This document shows positions 7,427-9,710 of a stretch of 9,710 nt of DNA, in pieces. Numbering within the stretch: position 1 is the first letter of the stretch; every line of letters starts with the position of its first letter. The DNA is from Lentisphaeria bacterium (GTDB lineage: Bacteria > Verrucomicrobiota > Lentisphaeria > Oligosphaerales > Oligosphaeraceae), in assembly GCA_016303095.1 (NCBI GenBank), contig JAEDMH010000087.1, positions 1-9,710 of the forward strand, written 5' to 3'. A program made the position numbers and the translations under genes. The notes under the pieces were generated by a model, which saw only the letters and a list, made by a program, of their open reading frames with translations, did not search any database and was not told the origin of the DNA.

Positions 7427-7436
7427 GTATGCATAC
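7427..7436. promoter_or_regulatory. Palindrome in the probable promoter region
   Basis: GTATGCATAC is a perfect 10-bp palindrome, 49 bases before the ATG at 7485, in the most A/T-rich part of the intergenic region and overlapping candidate -10 boxes (TATTGT 7423-7428, TACGAT 7434-7439). Position and symmetry would suit an operator, but a 10-bp palindrome can arise by chance, and no repressor gene is nearby. Confidence 0.25.
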
Positions 7437-7484
7437 GATCTCCTTTGACGTTGATTCTTTTTCCAAGCAAATCAGGAGGTTGCA

Positions 7485-7745
7485 ATGAATATCCATGTTC
7501 TCTTTTTTATCGTTTGTTTGACCATTTATCCTCTTCTTTCTTCAGAGACAATTCTGTTTTCCAATTCTACCCCTTTCATTCGCTGCGAATGCCGGGATGC
7601 AAGCAAAACGTATTCCATGACGCATACTTACAAGTCTGCCGCCTTGCTTGGCCACTGGTCTCCTCAAATTGCTTCTTATTGGTCTTTGGAAGACGGAGTC
7701 CCCGTGATTCGGATTCCCATCTCTCCTTTGAGGTTGAGGGGTTGA
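7485..7745 (+). CDS. Small exported protein, N-terminal part of a frameshifted gene
   Basis: The start is well supported: ATG at 7485 follows CAGGAGGT (7472-7479) at ideal spacing, and the first ~20 residues (MNIHVLFFIVCLTIYPLLSS) form a signal peptide or membrane anchor. The frame runs 86 residues, through TYKSAALLGHWSPQIASYW and LEDGVPVIRIPISP, then stops at 7743-7745 after a poorly protein-like LRLRG. Continuation in the -1 frame (to 7933) looks like the true C-terminus, so the intact product would be about 149 residues. No family is recognised. The gene is clearly richer in A/T than those upstream of 7100. Confidence 0.6.
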   Translation: MNIHVLFFIVCLTIYPLLSSETILFSNSTPFIRCECRDASKTYSMTHTYKSAALLGHWSPQIASYWSLEDGVPVIRIPISPLRLRG

Positions 7746-7933
7746 CCGCTGTGTCCCATTTTCTTTCTTTGACAAAGGGAAACGGTTATCGGCAACGAAA
7801 GTACAGTTATTATTATAGTTATGTCATTTGGGAGGATGAAGAAGGGCTCCATGAAACTCATCATTGGATGCCTCGATATGATGATGAATATTCGGACTGT
7901 TCCAATCATATTTTCGAGGGGAATAATTCGTGA
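7700..7933 (+). pseudogene. C-terminal remainder of the frameshifted gene starting at 7485
   Basis: In the frame one base behind that of 7485 the sequence reads FEVEGLTAVSHFLSL, then KYSYYYSYVIWEDEEGLHE and ends in CSNHIFEGNNS. This is charged, aromatic and protein-like. The part of this frame upstream of about 7690 is cysteine/phenylalanine-rich and lacks a signal. The stop TGA (7931-7933) overlaps the GTG start of the next gene in a GTGA, the pattern of translational coupling, which supports this frame as the genuine end. The break lies between about 7690 and 7745; loss of one C in the CCCC run at 7700-7703 is a plausible site. A sequencing error would look the same. No classical slippery heptamer is present. 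Confidence 0.6.
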
Positions 7934-8928
7934 TACGTGGTCGTTGTTTTTTGCTTCTGTGCCTTCTTCTATGGGGCTGGGCGTCTCTTGCTTGGGATTG
8001 GTCCGTGACGCCCCAACAGGAGGAGGGGCGCAGATTTTTGGAGAATGCCCTTCGTCAAACGCGGCAGGCGGATTGTGTGGTGACCTTGAGGTCGCCCGTC
8101 TATCCGGAGTTTTCCGGCGTGTCTCATGCCATCTATTACCAGCGGCACACGGAAGAGGGGATGTTGCGCGCTTTGGAGTTGTATCGCAAGGAAGGGCTTT
8201 GGCTCCGCTTTGTGGAGAACCAGGAGGGTGTGTTTGCTTATTCTGTTCCCCAGGATTATGGGGTTCGGGGGGGATATTTTCTTCGGCTCTATACGGTCAT
8301 GTCATTGGGAGAACCCATCTATGAAAAGGAATTGAAGTATTCGGAGTATGCCCTGGGGGAAGGAGAATATCGAGGGCGTGCCTGTCTCAAGGTGGAAATG
8401 CGGATGCCGGAATCGTTGAAAAAGGAACCCATGGCTTTGCGGGGCTTCACCAATGTGGATTTGCCGGCGCCCTCCTTCGTTTCACCAGATGGTGTCCTGA
8501 CGGAAGAGCAGAACATCGCACGGGTGAAGGCGTTTCTTCGGAGTCGTCCCTGCATTCGTGTTTTCCTGGTGGACAAGGCCTCAGGTGTGGTGGTGTTGCG
8601 CAAGGAGTTTGGAGAAGAGGGGGCAAATCTTTTCCAGCAGACGCTGGGGGAGTGCAATTTCTCTCCTCCATGGGAGACGCTTCCCCACATTTTTGACACC
8701 CCTCCCAATCTCCATGAGGAAGTGCTCTCCGCCTCAGATTTTCTTTTGTTGCTGAAACGAGAAAGAGAAAGAACCCGAAGTGCCAAGAGTTTCTTGGGAG
8801 GAGCATGGAAAACACCCCTCCGAAAAAGCTGGGGATGGTTGCGCCAACATGGGCATAAGGTGCTCCTCGGTCTAGGCCTTCTGCTGATCGTGGGAGGAAT
8901 GTATGGAAGGCGACGGATGTTTCGCTAG
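7930..8928 (+). CDS. Exported LolA/RseB-like protein with C-terminal membrane anchor
   Basis: The GTG start follows GAGGGG (7916-7921) with eight bases of spacing and overlaps the preceding stop as GTGA. The 332-residue product has a signal peptide (MIRGRC, then LLLCLLLWGW; cleavage probably after A21 in SLA/W). The middle reads as paired beta strands: HAIYYQRHTEEGML, LWLRFVENQEGVFAYSV, YRGRACLKVEM. It then has IRVFLVDKASGVVVLRKEFG and, later, LPHIFDTP. That order matches the LolA / MucB-RseB N-terminal type of half-barrel, where the 'D-x-x-[ST]-G' turn precedes a strand and a final 'lp..Fd.P' segment. These folds bind lipid or lipoprotein acyl chains. A C-terminal hydrophobic segment (311-325, glycine-rich) ends in RRRMFR, so the protein is probably anchored with its bulk in the periplasm. 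No lipobox and no neighbouring anti-sigma factor are seen, so a classic RseB role is not supported. The gene sits between two other envelope proteins. Confidence 0.9.
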   Translation: MIRGRCFLLLCLLLWGWASLAWDWSVTPQQEEGRRFLENALRQTRQADCVVTLRSPVYPEFSGVSHAIYYQRHTEEGMLRALELYRKEGLWLRFVENQEGVFAYSVPQDYGVRGGYFLRLYTVMSLGEPIYEKELKYSEYALGEGEYRGRACLKVEMRMPESLKKEPMALRGFTNVDLPAPSFVSPDGVLTEEQNIARVKAFLRSRPCIRVFLVDKASGVVVLRKEFGEEGANLFQQTLGECNFSPPWETLPHIFDTPPNLHEEVLSASDFLLLLKRERERTRSAKSFLGGAWKTPLRKSWGWLRQHGHKVLLGLGLLLIVGGMYGRRRMFR

Positions 8929-8940
8929 GGAGGGAATCGG

Positions 8941-9480
8941 ATGAGCGCAGGTTGGATGAGCAAGAGCGCCAGGGGAAAGAAGGCACTGGCGATGGGAAAG
9001 GTGGTCCTGCTTCTGTGTTTCTGGAGCGTCATGGGGGTGGGATGCCGTCCCGCGGAACATCCCATCAGCATCCGGGATGTTCGCTATCAGTGGAAGAAAA
9101 CAGGAGAGCCCGCTGTGATTCTCTTCCTGGAACCTAAACCCAGGTTCACCTCTCCTTGGGGCAAGGAAACGCCGGAGAGCATCCTGTGCTTCCCTCTCTC
9201 CCAATTCGAGGTGAGCACCCGGGAAGTCCGGAATACCCTGTTTCAATCCATCACCCACCGGGACACCAAGGCAAAGGAGGCTGTGGGGATCCGCCTCTGC
9301 CGCAAGGAGCCGGATCCCCAACATCCCGGGAACCTCTTGATGGATTGGGAAATTGAGTTCCGCGGCACCTGTCATCCAGTCTCCCAGGTCTCCTGGAACC
9401 AGAAAACTCCCCTCTTCCTATGGGCCGGCCCAACCTGCGCCCTGTTCCTGGGGGAACAAGGAACCTCCTACTTCGAGTAG
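8941..9480 (+). CDS. Probable lipoprotein of unknown function
   Basis: I do not recognise the family. The 179-residue product begins at ATG 8941, seven bases after GGGAGG (8928-8933), which overlaps the stop codon of the preceding gene. Later ATGs (8956, 8992) would shorten the basic leader but lack such a site. A lysine/arginine-rich start is followed by a hydrophobic core (VVLLLCFWSVM, 21-31) and MGVGC with C35. This is a plausible but imperfect lipobox, since the -3 residue is glycine. The mature part has predicted strands (SIRDVRYQW, AVILFLEPKPRF, LMDWEIEFRG) and several cysteines, and no catalytic motif that I can name. It closes the three-gene envelope operon, with a repeat element starting 20 bases after its stop codon. 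Confidence 0.87.
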   Translation: MSAGWMSKSARGKKALAMGKVVLLLCFWSVMGVGCRPAEHPISIRDVRYQWKKTGEPAVILFLEPKPRFTSPWGKETPESILCFPLSQFEVSTREVRNTLFQSITHRDTKAKEAVGIRLCRKEPDPQHPGNLLMDWEIEFRGTCHPVSQVSWNQKTPLFLWAGPTCALFLGEQGTSYFE

Positions 9481-9710
9481 TTCGCTTCCCCGCTGACGCG
9501 GAAACACGGAGGACGCAGAGAGAGAAACACGGAGGGCACGGAAGGCACGGCAAGCCGGGCTCAGGTCGAGCGCGGAGAATGAAAACACGAAGAGCACAAA
9601 GAGGGCAGAGCCTGCTGTCGCATGCTCCGCCCTGGGAGAAGTGACGGGAAATCCTCCCCCGCTTGCGGGGGAAAAAGGGGGCAATCCTCCTGAACCCCGG
9701 CAGGGGTGGG
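9481..9710. other. Hairpin-rich non-coding tail of the window
   Basis: After the lipoprotein stop codon no gene is supported to the window edge. Besides repeat copy B the region holds TCCCCCGCTTGCGGGGGA (9655-9672), a near-perfect inverted repeat, and ACCCCGGCAGGGGT (9694-9707), a 5-bp stem with a GGCA loop. AATCCTCC occurs before each hairpin (ending at 9656 and 9690). None is followed by a T run on either strand, so they are not typical terminators; they may be repeat-associated palindromes. Confidence 0.55.
9501..9634 (+). repeat. Dispersed intergenic repeat, copy B
   Basis: This is the second copy of the element at 7122-7230, in the same orientation. It starts GAAACACGGAGGACGCAGAG, then repeats GAAACACGGAGG at 9524-9535 (23-base period). 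It shares CAGGTCGA (9562-9569), CGCGGAGA (9571-9578), AGCACAAAGAGGGC (9593-9606) and CTCCGCCCTG (9625-9634) with copy A. The 3' end can fold as AGGGC (9602-9606) with GCCCT (9629-9633) around an inner GAGC/GCTC stem, echoing the compound hairpin of copy A, but without a T tail. It lies directly behind the lipoprotein gene. Confidence 0.7.

Larger units (their letters stand above)
7101..7484. other. Intergenic region with repeat element, terminator and spacer
   Basis: No gene is supported in these 384 bases. The left half is a purine-rich repeat copy (7122-7230) containing two hairpins, the second of which runs into a T tail. Then come a 9-bp tandem repeat (7251-7275), a 10-bp palindrome AGGAATTCCT (7335-7344), and an A/T-rich stretch from about 7400 that probably carries the promoter of the downstream operon. 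Within that stretch GTATGCATAC (7427-7436) is a perfect palindrome. Only weak sigma-70-like boxes are visible: TTGTTT at 7401 with TATTGT at 7423, or TTACCT at 7411 with TACGAT at 7434. Confidence 0.6.

Noticed and set aside
6588..7496. A reverse-strand open frame spanning the end of the large gene and the repeat
   Set aside because: It runs through the terminator and repeat element and is antisense to coding sequence; the apparent start lies in the leader of the next operon.
7700..7745. Programmed -1 ribosomal frameshifting in the small exported protein gene
   Set aside because: The best candidate (TCCTTTG) does not fit the X XXY YYZ rule, and I see no stable downstream pseudoknot. A one-base deletion or sequencing error is simpler.
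7821..8324. An overlapping + strand open frame of 167 codons
   Set aside because: It overlaps the well-supported gene at 7930 in another frame, has no ribosome binding site and is rich in G, S and C without structure.
9501..9634. Possible CRISPR array from the repeated GAAACACGGAGG units
   Set aside because: Only two units at a 23-base period are present, with no regular spacers and no cas genes. It is better explained as a dispersed repeat.

Overview
The window looks like a chromosomal stretch of a GC-rich, Gram-negative-type bacterium. Two housekeeping genes (htpG, asd) sit beside exported proteins, one a probable lipoprotein and one with a C-terminal membrane anchor. The style of the exported proteins, and the purine-rich 'AAACACGGAGG' intergenic repeats, remind me of the PVC superphylum (Lentisphaerota, Verrucomicrobiota, Planctomycetota). 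That placement is only an impression, with no search behind it. All supported genes are on the + strand.

Left part (1-4740): a leader with two long G runs precedes a two-domain gene (188-1627). It joins an AAC(3)-type acetyltransferase fold to a xylose-isomerase-like TIM barrel through a cysteine-rich segment. After 40 bp comes htpG (1668-3620), the Hsp90 chaperone, and after another 55 bp comes asd (3676-4677), aspartate-semialdehyde dehydrogenase. A hairpin plus T run closes asd at 4701-4738. Spacing allows one transcript, but the three genes share no obvious pathway.

Middle part (4767-7241): a large exported protein of unknown function, about 777 residues. The N-terminal half recalls AMMECR1-like sequences and the C-terminal half is a helical repeat region suggestive of an alpha/alpha toroid. 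It ends at a well-formed compound terminator (7189-7241) that lies inside a dispersed repeat element.

Right part (7242-9480): after a roughly 240 bp spacer with a 9-bp tandem repeat comes a group of three exported proteins with lower GC and different codon use: a small secreted protein broken by a one-base frameshift (7485-7933), a LolA/RseB-like protein with signal peptide and C-terminal membrane anchor (7930-8928), and a probable lipoprotein (8941-9480). A GTGA overlap and a Shine-Dalgarno site on the preceding stop codon tie them into one operon. A second, diverged copy of the same repeat element follows at 9501-9634, so the group is bracketed by two same-orientation repeats. The window ends in hairpin-rich non-coding DNA.

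I see no CRISPR array, tRNA, rRNA, transposase or defence system. The most notable features are the repeat-bracketed envelope operon with its frameshifted first gene, the acetyltransferase/TIM-barrel fusion, and the large unknown exported protein whose start region overlaps a terminator.
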